This document shows, in pieces, positions 52,918 to 63,166 of a stretch of DNA of 64,000 bases (the stretch's first letter is position 1; each line of letters opens with the position of its first letter). A program made the position numbers and the translations under genes. The stretch comes from Mariniflexile sp. AS56. GTDB taxonomy: Bacteria; Bacteroidota; Bacteroidia; Flavobacteriales; Flavobacteriaceae. A model generated the notes under the pieces. It was not told where the DNA came from. It made no database searches and was given only the letters and a program-made list of their open reading frames with translations. The stretch covers positions 434,001 through 498,000 of the forward strand of contig NZ_JAUPED010000001.1 of the NCBI RefSeq assembly GCF_030552475.1, written 5' to 3'.

Positions 52918-54189
52918 TTATGACAACGATTTAATAAAATCTATATCACGTTTATTAGTAATCGCTTCTTCAGCGTCTAAAATTAAATTAGTTATTTCTT
53001 CTTCTATAATAACCTGATATTTTGTATTTTCTTTATTCATGATGTGTTTCAGGTATAAAAGCATGGTTAGCAACTTTTCCACAATAACCACATCATGTTT
53101 ACAATAGGTTCTCAGTTCTGCCATAACCTGAAAAATTAAATCCTTAAAATTTATAGTAGCAATAGACACGTAGGCTTCGTGGTCTATATAACTCAAGCTC
53201 TTATCCTTCTTTTGAACACGTAAAGAAAATAACTGCGATAAGTAATCAATGGCATTTAATGCGGTTCCAGGGTCGTTAATTCCAGGAGACATGGCTTTAA
53301 CTGCCACTTCCGTAATTTGTTTGAATGCCAGCACGTAATTGTCTTCAACAAATTCACTTTTAGAAAAATCGAAGTGTTCCATGATACTTTCTATAACATC
53401 ATCTTCTAATTTTTTTTCACTTTTGAAAAGGGTGTTTTCATCGGCCACAAACAAACCTTTTATAACCACTACATCTATTTTTACCTCTTGATTCTTGGCT
53501 ATTTTAGCAATATTTTCAACTGAAACATTTTGTAAATAGCCCGATTTTTTAGATTTATGCACTTCCCAATTATCAGATTTCGGAAAATCACCTTCTTTAT
53601 ACTTCTCATTATCCATTAAGTACAACATTCTTTGTTTGGAGATATTGAAAATCTTATCCATGATATTATTGATTTGAATTTCCTGAGAAATAGAATGGAT
53701 AAAATAGATGAAAGCACCAAGACAATTTACCATGAATAGAATAGCAAAAAGCACCGAAAAACCTGGTAATTGGTACTTATCGCCATTGGGTTCTATATAA
53801 ACTAAAATGAAGGTACAATAGAGTATCGCTGCAATGTACAAGCCCAAAATCATTTGATGCCTTCTATTACTAATTAAACCTGGCAACAATCGTGGTGAAA
53901 AATTACTAGAGGCTTGATTAAGTAGTATCATAACCATAGAGAAACTAAACACCATAATAGAAATGAGACCTCCAATAAAGGTAGTTAGTAAACTTCTCGC
54001 CGTTTCAGTATTATTTATAACTAAGGCTGGAAACGTTTCTAGAAGGTATTTAGAAATTCCTTGTTCTTCTAGATAAATCATCACGTACGTGAAAACAAAA
54101 CCTAAAACAGCTAAAAGCGTAGGATAGAACGCAATTTTATCTGTAAGTCGATATAGTTTTCTGAATAAGAAAAGCAATTTATCTTTCAT
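52918..54189 (-). CDS. DUF2254 membrane protein
   Basis: The 423-residue protein has four membrane helices in the first ~165 residues and a large soluble C-terminal region with the conserved segment SPGINDPGTALNAID, characteristic of DUF2254. The function is unknown; it is predicted in the inner membrane. It lies downstream of the YpfJ-type peptidase gene with 122 bases between. Confidence 0.9.
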   Translation of the reverse strand: MKDKLLFLFRKLYRLTDKIAFYPTLLAVLGFVFTYVMIYLEEQGISKYLLETFPALVINNTETARSLLTTFIGGLISIMVFSFSMVMILLNQASSNFSPRLLPGLISNRRHQMILGLYIAAILYCTFILVYIEPNGDKYQLPGFSVLFAILFMVNCLGAFIYFIHSISQEIQINNIMDKIFNISKQRMLYLMDNEKYKEGDFPKSDNWEVHKSKKSGYLQNVSVENIAKIAKNQEVKIDVVVIKGLFVADENTLFKSEKKLEDDVIESIMEHFDFSKSEFVEDNYVLAFKQITEVAVKAMSPGINDPGTALNAIDYLSQLFSLRVQKKDKSLSYIDHEAYVSIATINFKDLIFQVMAELRTYCKHDVVIVEKLLTMLLYLKHIMNKENTKYQVIIEEEITNLILDAEEAITNKRDIDFIKSLS

Positions 54190-54311
54190 ATTATTGATTT
54201 TACAGACTAAAGTTAAAATCGTTTGATTATCAATCTGTATGGGGTTACTCTTTTTGACACCTTCAAATGACTTACATGATCTAGTGTTAAACTCATTTAA
54301 TATAACATTTT

Positions 54312-55214
54312 CTATAACGACGTCGCACTAAACGTATCGCCTTGTGATAAATCGCCGGTATCAAAGCCTTTTTTAAACCAGCGCATACGCTGTGCAGAAG
54401 TACCATGTGTGAACGAATCTGGAACTACCCGACCACTCGATTGTTTTTGCAATCGATCATCACCAATGGCATTCGCTGCATTCATAGCTTCCTCAAGATC
54501 GCCTGTTTCCATCATCTGTGTCATTTGCTGAGAATGATGTGCCCAAACACCCGCCAAGAAATCGGCTTGAAGCTCTACTTTTACCGAGTATTTATTATAT
54601 TCTTTTTCACTAAGTTGCCCTCTTAAGCGATTCATTTTATCTGAAACCCCTGTTATCTTCTGGATATGGTGCCCAACCTCATGGGCAATTACATACGCTT
54701 GCGCAAAGTCTCCTGGCGCATTCAACCTACGTTCCATCTCGTCGAAAAAACTTAAATCTATATATAATTTTTCGTCACCAGGACAATAAAAAGGCCCGGT
54801 AGCACTAGAAGCGGAACCACATGCAGACGACACAGAGCCTGTAAAAAGAACCAACTCTGGTTCTCTATAGTTACTTATAAGTTTGTTCCATACATCTTCT
54901 GTATTTGCTAGTATTGTAGCGCTAAAGTCGGCTAACTCTTGATCTTTAGCCGTTGGTTTATATGGCGCTGAAGATTCCGTTGGTAAAGATCCGCCACTTA
55001 AAAGCTGAGTTATTAAACTAAGTGGGTTTTTACCCATTATTAAAGACACCACTAAAAAACCTCCCACTATAAAAAGTCCCACTTTTGAAAAGAGGAGTTT
55101 AACAATTGGCCCTAACAACATCGGGCTAAACCCGCCTATTCCTTGGCCAGCACTACCACTTTTGCCTCTACGATCGTCTATATTAGAACTTTTCCTTCTA
55201 CCTTGCCACTTCAT
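54312..55214 (-). CDS. Neutral zinc metallopeptidase, YpfJ family
   Basis: The 300-residue protein begins MKWQGRRKSSNIDDRRG, has one membrane helix (about 32-60) and the zinc motif HEVGHH in AYVIAHEVGHHIQ. It also has the family segment CGSASSATGPFYCPGDEK and a C-terminal HGTSAQRMRWFKKGF. It is a membrane-anchored peptidase of unknown substrate. It is divergent from the FemAB-like gene with about 210 bases between that hold no gene. Confidence 0.93.
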   Translation of the reverse strand: MKWQGRRKSSNIDDRRGKSGSAGQGIGGFSPMLLGPIVKLLFSKVGLFIVGGFLVVSLIMGKNPLSLITQLLSGGSLPTESSAPYKPTAKDQELADFSATILANTEDVWNKLISNYREPELVLFTGSVSSACGSASSATGPFYCPGDEKLYIDLSFFDEMERRLNAPGDFAQAYVIAHEVGHHIQKITGVSDKMNRLRGQLSEKEYNKYSVKVELQADFLAGVWAHHSQQMTQMMETGDLEEAMNAANAIGDDRLQKQSSGRVVPDSFTHGTSAQRMRWFKKGFDTGDLSQGDTFSATSL

Positions 55215-55427
55215 AATGCGTATAAATTAAATTATAATTATTTTTTTCATTGCTTCAATTTACATATAATTTCAAAATTATAAATTAATTAAATTGAAGT
55301 TGTTTTCAAATTTCACCAAAAGACGTTTACACCTATTTAGCACACCCGTTATTTTGTTAAAATAGTAATCAAAATTACAAATGATTTTAAATTAAGTATA
55401 TGATTTCTTAGTTTTGCCGCAAAAAAA

Positions 55428-56534
55428 ATGATTTGCGAGTTAGAGAGAAAAGATTTTGAAGCATTTAAAACAACAAATATACTACCTCAAACTCCTTTTT
55501 GGGGTCGCGTAAAAAGTGAACAAGGATTTATACCTCAAGGGTTTGAGTTAACTATTTCAAAAGATTTGCTAGTTAGCACCGCTAGTCCTTCGGAAAAAGT
55601 AGTTGAAGATTTATTAATTCTCATTAAGTATATAAACGAGGAAAGTTGCATTGCTTACGTTCCGTACGGTCCCAAATTAGTACCTACCTTTGAAAACCAA
55701 GGTTTATTTTTAGAACAGTTATCCGAATCCATAAAACCACACTTACCTCCCAATTGTATTTTTATACGCTACGATTTAATTTGGGAGAATCAATGGGCTG
55801 TTGAAAAAGAGTATTTTGACGATTCTGGTAATTGGATAGGACCACCTCCCCACCAAACCCAGGAATTCAGAGTCAATTTTGGCACCGAAAACTGGAACTT
55901 GCATAAAAGCGTCACAGACAACCTTCCCAAAAACACTTTTTTCCTTGATTTGACTTTGGACGAAAAAGATTTGCTCTATAACATGAGGTACAATACAAGA
56001 TACAATGTTAGAAAGGCGAATAAAAAAGGTATTAGAGTTCGCGAGTATGGCATTGAATATATGGATATCTGGTATCAATTATATTTAGATACTGCGACTC
56101 GACATGGCATGCCTTTACAAAATCAAGACTATTTTTCTACTATTTTAAAAAACCAAGATAATAGTAAAAATGGTGTTACCATTAAAATGCTCATGGCCGA
56201 TGTTGATGGCAAGTTCATTTCTTCTATGTTTTTAGTGTTATCAAAAAACAGAGGCACCTATTTGTATGGCGCCTCAAAATCTTCTAAAAACAACTTAATG
56301 GCAAGTTATGCACTGCAATGGGAATCTATACGCATAGCAAAAGCATGGGGTTGCACTGAATATGATATGTTTGGTTCTGCACCCAATTTAAATAGAGCCC
56401 ATCCTCTACACGGTATCCATATTTACAAAAAAGGATTTGGAGGTGACCTTTATCACAGAATGGGATGCTGGGACTACCCATATAACAAAAACATGTACAA
56501 TTTATATAAGCTACAAGAAGCTCAAAAAAACTAA
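55428..56534 (+). CDS. FemAB/FemX-like peptidoglycan-bridge or GNAT-type transferase
   Basis: This 368-residue protein has two GNAT-like halves and the FemAB-family features MRYNTRYNVRKANKKGIRV and YGASKSSKNNLMASYALQW, then DMFGSAPN. FemAB proteins add amino acids from aminoacyl-tRNA to lipid II stem peptides; relatives use other acceptors. Gram-negative peptidoglycan lacks such bridges, so its real substrate is unclear. A perfect 19-bp hairpin follows the stop. Confidence 0.85.
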   Translation: MICELERKDFEAFKTTNILPQTPFWGRVKSEQGFIPQGFELTISKDLLVSTASPSEKVVEDLLILIKYINEESCIAYVPYGPKLVPTFENQGLFLEQLSESIKPHLPPNCIFIRYDLIWENQWAVEKEYFDDSGNWIGPPPHQTQEFRVNFGTENWNLHKSVTDNLPKNTFFLDLTLDEKDLLYNMRYNTRYNVRKANKKGIRVREYGIEYMDIWYQLYLDTATRHGMPLQNQDYFSTILKNQDNSKNGVTIKMLMADVDGKFISSMFLVLSKNRGTYLYGASKSSKNNLMASYALQWESIRIAKAWGCTEYDMFGSAPNLNRAHPLHGIHIYKKGFGGDLYHRMGCWDYPYNKNMYNLYKLQEAQKN

Positions 56535-56537
56535 ATA

Positions 56538-56580
56538 TTAAGTTCAAGAAGTTTGAGATATTCAAACTTCTTGAACTTAA
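56538..56580. terminator. Perfect 19-bp inverted repeat between convergent genes
   Basis: The left arm at 56538-56556 and right arm at 56562-56580 are perfect reverse complements around the loop GATAT. It lies 3 bases after the FemAB-like stop and 8 bases from the aldo/keto reductase stop. There is no T run on the plus side. It probably terminates both convergent transcripts. Confidence 0.75.
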
Positions 56581-56588
56581 ACATCATA

Positions 56589-57629
56589 TTATGTCGCCGG
56601 ATTCGGAATTAATTCGTGAACATCATTAATTTGTTTCAATACCTCATCACTTAAAGTAATAGCTGCACTTCCTATATTCTCTTTAAGTTGCTCTAAATTG
56701 GTAGCACCAATAATATTACTAGTTACAAACGGTTGTTGGTTTACAAAGGCTAAACTCATTTGCGCTAATGTCATCTTGTTATCCTCAGCTATTTTAAGAT
56801 AACGTTTAGTAGCCTCGGTGCTTTGTTCGCTGCTGTAACGCCCAAACCTTGGAAATAATTTCAATCGCGCATTTTCTGCCGCTGTTCCTTTAATATATTT
56901 ACCAGAAAGCACTCCAAATGCCATAGGCGAATACGCTAATAAACCTACATGTTCTCGCATGGAAACTTCGGCCAAATCACCTTCAAAACCTCTATTTATT
57001 AAGGAATAGGCATTTTGTATGGTTTTCATACGTGGTAAACTGTGCTTTTTAGATTCTTCTAAAAAACGCATGGCTCCCCACGCTTTTTCGTTAGACATTC
57101 CAACTTGACGAATTTTACCTTCCTTAATTTGTCCTTCTAAAACCTGAAGTACCTCATTAAAATTATCGGTCCAACTATCATTCGGGTTGTGCTTATAATC
57201 GCGAGTACCAAAGGTGTTCGTTTCACGTTCTGGCCAATGCAATTGATACAGATCGATATAATCTGTTTGCAGCCGTTTTAACTCATTATTGATAGCTTCT
57301 TTAATAGAGTCTGCATTCCAACCAGTAGTTCTAATATGCGCCGTATAATCGCTTGGGCGCCCAACAATTTTACTTGCCAACACCACTTTATCGCGGTTAC
57401 CAGTTTTTTGCAACCATGTACCAATAACTTTACTGGTTATACCTTGAGTTTCCGGACTTGCTGGTACGGGATACATTTCAGCTGTATCTATAAAATTCAC
57501 ACCATGTTCTAGAGCGTAATCTAATTGCGCATGCCCTTCCGCTTCGGTATTTTGGTTTCCCCAGGTCATAGTGCCCAGGCATATTTTACTAACTTTTATA
57601 TCGGTTTTTGGTATGTTGGTGTATTTCAT
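56589..57629 (-). CDS. Aldo/keto reductase (Tas-like)
   Basis: The 346-residue NADPH-dependent oxidoreductase has the catalytic tetrad in context: Asp and Tyr in NFIDTAEMYPV, Lys in VVLASKIV, and His in YQLHWPERE. The length and ETNTFGTRDY segment fit the Tas/YghZ branch. The physiological carbonyl substrate is unknown. It is cytoplasmic and monocistronic. Confidence 0.93.
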   Translation of the reverse strand: MKYTNIPKTDIKVSKICLGTMTWGNQNTEAEGHAQLDYALEHGVNFIDTAEMYPVPASPETQGITSKVIGTWLQKTGNRDKVVLASKIVGRPSDYTAHIRTTGWNADSIKEAINNELKRLQTDYIDLYQLHWPERETNTFGTRDYKHNPNDSWTDNFNEVLQVLEGQIKEGKIRQVGMSNEKAWGAMRFLEESKKHSLPRMKTIQNAYSLINRGFEGDLAEVSMREHVGLLAYSPMAFGVLSGKYIKGTAAENARLKLFPRFGRYSSEQSTEATKRYLKIAEDNKMTLAQMSLAFVNQQPFVTSNIIGATNLEQLKENIGSAAITLSDEVLKQINDVHELIPNPAT

Positions 57630-57714
57630 TTTCGTTTTTTTGAACGATGCTATTTTAGACCCTAAGACCTTCAGACCGTTGGTTGTTTAATTCTTTTGAT
57701 AAGACGCTAAAGAT

Positions 57715-57754
57715 AAAAAACCTTTCAAAGTTATTACAACTTCGAAAGGTTTTA
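57715..57754 (-). terminator. Intrinsic terminator after ompA-like gene
   Basis: On the minus strand AAAACCTTTC and GAAAGGTTTTTT form a stem of about 10 bp with a partly paired loop and T run. It ends the OmpA-family transcript, after the repeat at 57782-57858. Confidence 0.78.
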
Positions 57755-57781
57755 AAATTATGTTATTAATCTAAATGTCTC

Positions 57782-57858
57782 TGTGATGACTAAGAAACAA
57801 AGCTATCTGCCTTTAATTTCAACATCAAGAGATTGCTTCGTGCTTCACAATGACGTTA
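57782..57858. repeat. Palindromic interspersed repeat copy (C), most complete
   Basis: TGTGATGACTAAGAAACAAA plus GCTATCTGCC (57782-57811) and GATTGCTTCGTGCTTCACAA plus TGACGTTA (57831-57858) are imperfect inverted arms around an AT-rich centre of about 19 bases. The right arm relates closely to the copy in leuS. It abuts the stop codon of the OmpA-family gene, so the element is transcribed in its 3' untranslated region and could fold into a hairpin. Confidence 0.65.
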
Positions 57859-58818
57859 CTAATTATCGTTTAACAACTTAGAAAGTTCATCTAACTTAGG
57901 TGTTAAAATAACTTCTATACGTCTGTTTCTTGCTTTACCTTCTGGAGAATCGTTCGTTGCAACAGGTGCAAATTCGCCACGACCAGCAGCCGTTAAATTC
58001 TCAGGGTTTATAGCTGTATTTTCTCTTAAAATATTTACTATCGCTGTAGCACGTTTGGTAGACAAATCCCAGTTATTGGTAATTTGACCATTTGCTTGGT
58101 AAGGTACATTATCAGTATGTCCTTCAATTAAAACGGCAATATCAGGGTTCGTTCCTAAAACAGTTCCTAATTGTTGTACGGCTCTTCTACCTTCTGTTCC
58201 AACTGCCCAACTTCCTGAACTGAATAATAACTTGTTTTCCATAGAAACATATACTTTACCATCACGTTGTTCTACAGTTAAACCTTTACCTTCAAAATCT
58301 GTTAAAGCTCTAGAAATAGCATCTTTTAAAGCGGTCATAGCAGCATCTTTATCTGATATTACTTTTTCTAATTCAGCTACACGATTGGAACGGTCTTGAA
58401 GTTCCTTTTTTAGTTTTTCTAAACGTTGATTTTCATCTGCCAAGGCTTGCTCTTTAGCTTCCAACTCGGCTAACAACTCTCTGTTTTTTTGAGAATTGGC
58501 TGAAATCGCCGCAGAACTATTTTTTTCCAACGCATCATAAGAAGCCTTTAATGCCTCTAAATTTGCTTTCGTAGCATCGTAATCACTTTGCAATCTATCA
58601 CGATCTGCAACGGCTTCCTTATAAGCGGCTTTAAGTTGCTTTAATTCGTTTTCGGCAGTCGTTTTTAAATAGGTTAACTCTTCATTATCATCTGAAAGTT
58701 TTCTATTCTCTTTTTTTAGGTTAGCATATTTAGCTTCTAATTCTTTGTAAATTTTAGGTGATACGCAAGAAGCGGCAAACACCAATAATAGGGCAACTAA
58801 GGAAATTTTCTTAATCAT
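57859..58818 (-). CDS. OmpA-family lipoprotein with coiled coil
   Basis: The 319-residue protein has a lipoprotein signal with Cys18 (VFAASC) and a long coiled coil at about 25-165. A C-terminal OmpA domain has IEGHTDNVPYQ, NWDLSTKRATAIV and RNRRIEVIL, the peptidoglycan-binding motif. It is predicted to link the outer membrane to peptidoglycan. It resembles Pal/MotB-type anchor proteins. It is followed by a repeat and a terminator. Confidence 0.93.
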   Translation of the reverse strand: MIKKISLVALLLVFAASCVSPKIYKELEAKYANLKKENRKLSDDNEELTYLKTTAENELKQLKAAYKEAVADRDRLQSDYDATKANLEALKASYDALEKNSSAAISANSQKNRELLAELEAKEQALADENQRLEKLKKELQDRSNRVAELEKVISDKDAAMTALKDAISRALTDFEGKGLTVEQRDGKVYVSMENKLLFSSGSWAVGTEGRRAVQQLGTVLGTNPDIAVLIEGHTDNVPYQANGQITNNWDLSTKRATAIVNILRENTAINPENLTAAGRGEFAPVATNDSPEGKARNRRIEVILTPKLDELSKLLNDN

Positions 58819-58857
58819 TTTTAATTTCTTTATGGGATTGGTTAAAATAAAACGGGT

Positions 58858-59622
58858 TTAATTTTCAATTTCTACTAAAATTGGACAATGATCGCTATGT
58901 ACAGCGTCTGACAGTATAACGGCTCTTTTTATCTTTTCTTGTATGGTATTTGAAACCATCGCATAATCTAAGCGCCAACCTTTGTTGTTTGCCCTAGAAT
59001 TAGCTCGGTAACTCCACCATGTATAGTTATCTGGTTCTTTATTTAAATGTCTGAAAGAATCGATGAAACCATTAGCAATAAAAGCCCCGATCCATTTACG
59101 TTCTGATGGTAAAAACCCAGATACTTTACTCAAACCTTTTGGGTTATGAATATCAATTTCTTCATGGCAAATATTATAATCACCACAAATAACTAAATTA
59201 GGAGTCTCTTTTTTAAGATTACCTATATACTCTTGAAACATATCCATGTACTCAAATTTATGGTCTAACCTAGCATCATTGGTTCCTGAAGGCAAATACA
59301 AACTCATTACCGAGACACCATCAAAATCGGCTCTAATATTGCGACCTTCGAAATCCATTGACGCAATTCCCGTGCCATATTCTACATGATTTGGTTTTAT
59401 TTTGCTTAAAATAGCAACACCGCTGTACCCTTTTTTCTGTGCACTAAACCAATAGTTATACGTGTAGCCTGCTTCAGCAAAAACATCTAAATCTAATTGT
59501 TCCTTTAAAGCTTTAATTTCTTGTAAGCAAATAACATCCGGATTGGCACTTTTTAACCAATCTATGAACCCTTTACTAAGTGCTGCGCGAATACCATTTA
59601 CGTTGTATGAGATTATTTTCAT
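58858..59622 (-). CDS. xth: Exodeoxyribonuclease III (AP endonuclease)
   Basis: The 254-residue protein has the ExoIII signature MKIISYNVNGIRAALSKG, the catalytic Glu in CLQEIKA, GDYNICHEEID and the C-terminal SDHCPILVEI. It is an endonuclease-exonuclease-phosphatase-fold enzyme that cleaves abasic sites in base-excision repair. It lies 39 bases upstream of the OmpA-family gene on the same strand. Confidence 0.95.
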   Translation of the reverse strand: MKIISYNVNGIRAALSKGFIDWLKSANPDVICLQEIKALKEQLDLDVFAEAGYTYNYWFSAQKKGYSGVAILSKIKPNHVEYGTGIASMDFEGRNIRADFDGVSVMSLYLPSGTNDARLDHKFEYMDMFQEYIGNLKKETPNLVICGDYNICHEEIDIHNPKGLSKVSGFLPSERKWIGAFIANGFIDSFRHLNKEPDNYTWWSYRANSRANNKGWRLDYAMVSNTIQEKIKRAVILSDAVHSDHCPILVEIEN

Positions 59623-59743
59623 GTAATAAAATAAGAATTTCAGCTAAAATAAATAATGCGTTACTTTTACACTATTATTTTATGCCACATTTAACGAAAT
59701 CTATTAACAAAATATTTTAAACTATTTGAAGTTTAAGTAACTA

Positions 59744-62700
59744 ATGAAGTTTATAACCTGCCTTTTTATTTTTTTTATTGGTTTTTGTGGCTTTTCGCAA
59801 AACCCAATATCTAACTATAGAACTAAAAAAGTTGCTGTAAAAGACACGGTTGTTATTGATAGCGTAAGTATTAATTCTAATCACTTTTCAATTCAAACTA
59901 AAAACAAGGTGGTTATTGACACGTCGTTTTATAAAGTCCATTTTGGAAAAGCCCGTCTGAAATTTATAAAACCGATTGAAACGGATTCTATCATCATTAA
60001 TTATTTAAAATATCCCGAGTTTTTAACCAAAACATACAAGCAACTCGACGATGCCATTATTGTAGAAAATACTGATAATATTCAAAAACTGTATCAACTT
60101 TCACAACCCAATGACACAAAAAATTATATTCCTTTTGATGGTTTAACAACTTCAGGGAGCATTTCTCGAGGTGTGACTGTTGGAAACAATCAAAATTCGG
60201 TTTTAAATAGTGAATTAGACCTTCAAATATCTGGGAAGTTGAGTGATAAAGTATCCCTTCGTGCTTCCATTCAAGATGCCAACATCCCATTACAAGAAAG
60301 CGGATACAGCCAGCGATTGGATGAATTTGACCAAGTTTTCATAGAACTTTACAGTGACCGTTGGAACGTACGTGCAGGTGATATCGATTTACAAAATACC
60401 AACTCTTATTTTTCGAGTTTTTCTAAACGTGTACAAGGACTATCCGTAAATGCTACTTTAGGCGATGATGATACCGAAACAAATGTATTTGCCGCTGGTG
60501 CCCTAGTACGTGGACAGTTTACTAGAAGTCAATTTAAAGCGCAGGAAGGCAATCAGGGCCCCTATAAACTACAGGGTCAAAATGGGGAGTTGTTTGTGCT
60601 TATTGTATCTGGCAGTGAAACCGTTTATGTAAATGGTGTGGTGGCGCAACGTGGGGAAGACCAAGATTATATTATTGATTATAATGCCGGTGAAATTATA
60701 TTTAATTCAACATTCCCGATAACTTCTGAAATGCGAATCACAGTCGATTATCAATACAGTGAACGCAACTATTCCCGTTTAGTAGCTTATGGCGGTAGCA
60801 ACTTTAAAAGTGACAAACTAAGCTTGGGCGTATCGGTGTATTCTGAAAATGATGCTAAAAACCAACCGCTGCAACAAAACTTATCGGAAGCTCAAGTGCA
60901 AATACTTTCAGAAGCAGGAGACGATAGAACACAAATGGTAGCACCATCGGAAGTTGAAGAAAGCATCAATGAGAACCGCATTTTGTATAAAAAAGAACTC
61001 GTTGGTGCGGTTGAAACCTTTGTGTTTTCCAACAATCCTGACGATACGCTGTACCGCGTCACCTTTTCTCAAGTGGGTACTAACCAAGGTGACTATGTTT
61101 TACAAAGCACTAATGCTATTAATAATATTTACGAATATGCAGGTGCTTCTTTGGGTGATTATGCTCCAATCATTCAATTAATTGCACCAACAAAACTTCA
61201 GATGGCAGTGGTGAATGGAACCTATACGCCTACTGAAAAAACAGATATTGGTTTTGAATTAGCTGCCAGTAAAAACGATCTAAACTTGTTTTCAAGTTTA
61301 GATGATGCCAATAACAATGGATTAGCTGGTAAAATTAAAATTACACAAAGCCTTATTAACAATGACAGTTTATGGAACTTGAAGGTTTTTGCAGATGCAG
61401 ACTATATTCAGCAAAATTTCAAAACCATTGAACGTTTGTATAATGCGGAGTTTAGTAGAGATTGGAATTTAGATACTGATGGCACTAATTCTACCACTAT
61501 TAACTTTGGAAACCAAACCTTGTTAACTTCTGGTTTAAGCTTGAACCATCCAGAAAAAGGAAACGCCAACTATCAATTTGAACATCTGGGTTATTCTGAA
61601 AATTTTAATGGAAATCGACACATCTTCAACACCTATTTACTACTTAATAAATTCAGAGTCACCTCCAATTCCAGTTTTTTAAATGCCAATTCTAGTTTAA
61701 ATACTTCCACATTCTTGCGCTCGTCAAACACCCTTACTTATAGCATGAATTCAAGTTGGTTAGGAACTAAGTTGGCCATTGAAGACAATGAACAAAAAAC
61801 AGTTGCTACACAAGAACTGACAGATTTAAGTCAGAAATTCAAATCCTACGAAGTGTTTTTTGGCGTTGGTGATAGCACCAAAATTTTTACCGAGATTGGT
61901 TATAAAAACAGAGTAAATGATAGTATTAGAAATAATCAATTACAAAAAGTAAACACATCGAATACGTTATATTTAAACACGCGCCTCATCCAAAACACCA
62001 ACACCAACTTAGCGTTATACGCCAATTACAGAACTTTAGAAAGTGAAGATGAAACTATTGATGACGAACAATCTATAAATTCCCGATTGCAGTTCAACCA
62101 AAAATTATTTAACCAATTGGTGCAATGGAACACTTTATTTGAAACCAACTCGGGGAGTTTACCACAACAAGATTTTACGTATGTTGAAGTAGAACCTGGC
62201 CAAGGTACTTACACATGGATTGATTATAACGAAAACAACATTCAAGAACTGGAAGAATTCGAAATTGCCCAATTTCAAGATCAAGGTAAATACATTCGGG
62301 TGCTATTACCCAACCGGGTTTACATAAAAACCCATCAAAATAGATTGAGTCAAACACTTACCATCAATCCCGCAAAGTGGGCTGTAAGTGAGAATAAAAC
62401 TCAAAAGTTCTGGTCTCATTTTTACAACCAAACCAGTTATTTAGTAGATAGAAAACTGAAGCGAGATGGTGGTGGCTTTAACTTAAACCCGTTCGAAAGC
62501 AGTGAAGAAAACCAATTAGGCCTTCAATTAAACTTTAGAAATGTATTGTTTCTTAATCGCGGAAAACAGCACTACACAACATCTTACACCTACCTTTCTA
62601 ACAAAACCCGTAATATTTTATCTATCGGTTTTATTGAAAACGGACTGAATAGTCATCAGTTTAATTTCAACCATAAAATTGCTGAAAGTTGGTTGCTAAC

Positions 62701-63166
62701 ACTTCAATCTTATTTTGAAAACAATGAAAGCATTAGCGAAAATTTCGCAAGTAAAAATTACAATTTTGATGAAACCCGTTTAAACCCCAAATTATCCTAT
62801 TTATTTAATGATAATTCACGATTCGACATCTTCTATCAACATGCCAGTAAAGCGAATACCATTGGTAGTTTAGAGACTTTAAATCAACAAAAATACGGGA
62901 CATCTTTCACCTTCGCTGGAAGTCAAAAAAACTCCATAATTGGTGAGTTTAATTTTTTCTCTAATAAATTTGATGGAAATGCCAACACTCCCGTTTCTTA
63001 TCAAATGTTGGAAGGCTTGCAACCTGGTAAGAACTTTACTTGGAGTGTACTTGCCCAAAAAAAACTAACTGAGTTTTTGGACCTCAACCTGAGTTACTTT
63101 GGCAGAAAAACTGAAACTAGTAAAACCATTCATACAGGAACCGTACAATTGAAAGCTTATTTTTAA
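59744..63166 (+). CDS. Large outer-membrane beta-barrel surface protein, 1140 residues
   Basis: The protein has a signal peptide (MKFITCLFIFFIGFCGFSQ). The mature part is rich in alternating strands with Asn, Thr, Gln and aromatic residues, and ends with aromatic TVQLKAYF, as in outer-membrane barrels. Early strands include GSISRGVTVGNNQNSVLNSE and ISGKLSDKVSLRASIQDA. I do not recognise a named domain and see no TonB plug motif. Related long barrels in Bacteroidota have no assigned role. The stop overlaps the stop of a convergent M28-type peptidase gene by four bases. Confidence 0.8.
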   Translation: MKFITCLFIFFIGFCGFSQNPISNYRTKKVAVKDTVVIDSVSINSNHFSIQTKNKVVIDTSFYKVHFGKARLKFIKPIETDSIIINYLKYPEFLTKTYKQLDDAIIVENTDNIQKLYQLSQPNDTKNYIPFDGLTTSGSISRGVTVGNNQNSVLNSELDLQISGKLSDKVSLRASIQDANIPLQESGYSQRLDEFDQVFIELYSDRWNVRAGDIDLQNTNSYFSSFSKRVQGLSVNATLGDDDTETNVFAAGALVRGQFTRSQFKAQEGNQGPYKLQGQNGELFVLIVSGSETVYVNGVVAQRGEDQDYIIDYNAGEIIFNSTFPITSEMRITVDYQYSERNYSRLVAYGGSNFKSDKLSLGVSVYSENDAKNQPLQQNLSEAQVQILSEAGDDRTQMVAPSEVEESINENRILYKKELVGAVETFVFSNNPDDTLYRVTFSQVGTNQGDYVLQSTNAINNIYEYAGASLGDYAPIIQLIAPTKLQMAVVNGTYTPTEKTDIGFELAASKNDLNLFSSLDDANNNGLAGKIKITQSLINNDSLWNLKVFADADYIQQNFKTIERLYNAEFSRDWNLDTDGTNSTTINFGNQTLLTSGLSLNHPEKGNANYQFEHLGYSENFNGNRHIFNTYLLLNKFRVTSNSSFLNANSSLNTSTFLRSSNTLTYSMNSSWLGTKLAIEDNEQKTVATQELTDLSQKFKSYEVFFGVGDSTKIFTEIGYKNRVNDSIRNNQLQKVNTSNTLYLNTRLIQNTNTNLALYANYRTLESEDETIDDEQSINSRLQFNQKLFNQLVQWNTLFETNSGSLPQQDFTYVEVEPGQGTYTWIDYNENNIQELEEFEIAQFQDQGKYIRVLLPNRVYIKTHQNRLSQTLTINPAKWAVSENKTQKFWSHFYNQTSYLVDRKLKRDGGGFNLNPFESSEENQLGLQLNFRNVLFLNRGKQHYTTSYTYLSNKTRNILSIGFIENGLNSHQFNFNHKIAESWLLTLQSYFENNESISENFASKNYNFDETRLNPKLSYLFNDNSRFDIFYQHASKANTIGSLETLNQQKYGTSFTFAGSQKNSIIGEFNFFSNKFDGNANTPVSYQMLEGLQPGKNFTWSVLAQKKLTEFLDLNLSYFGRKTETSKTIHTGTVQLKAYF

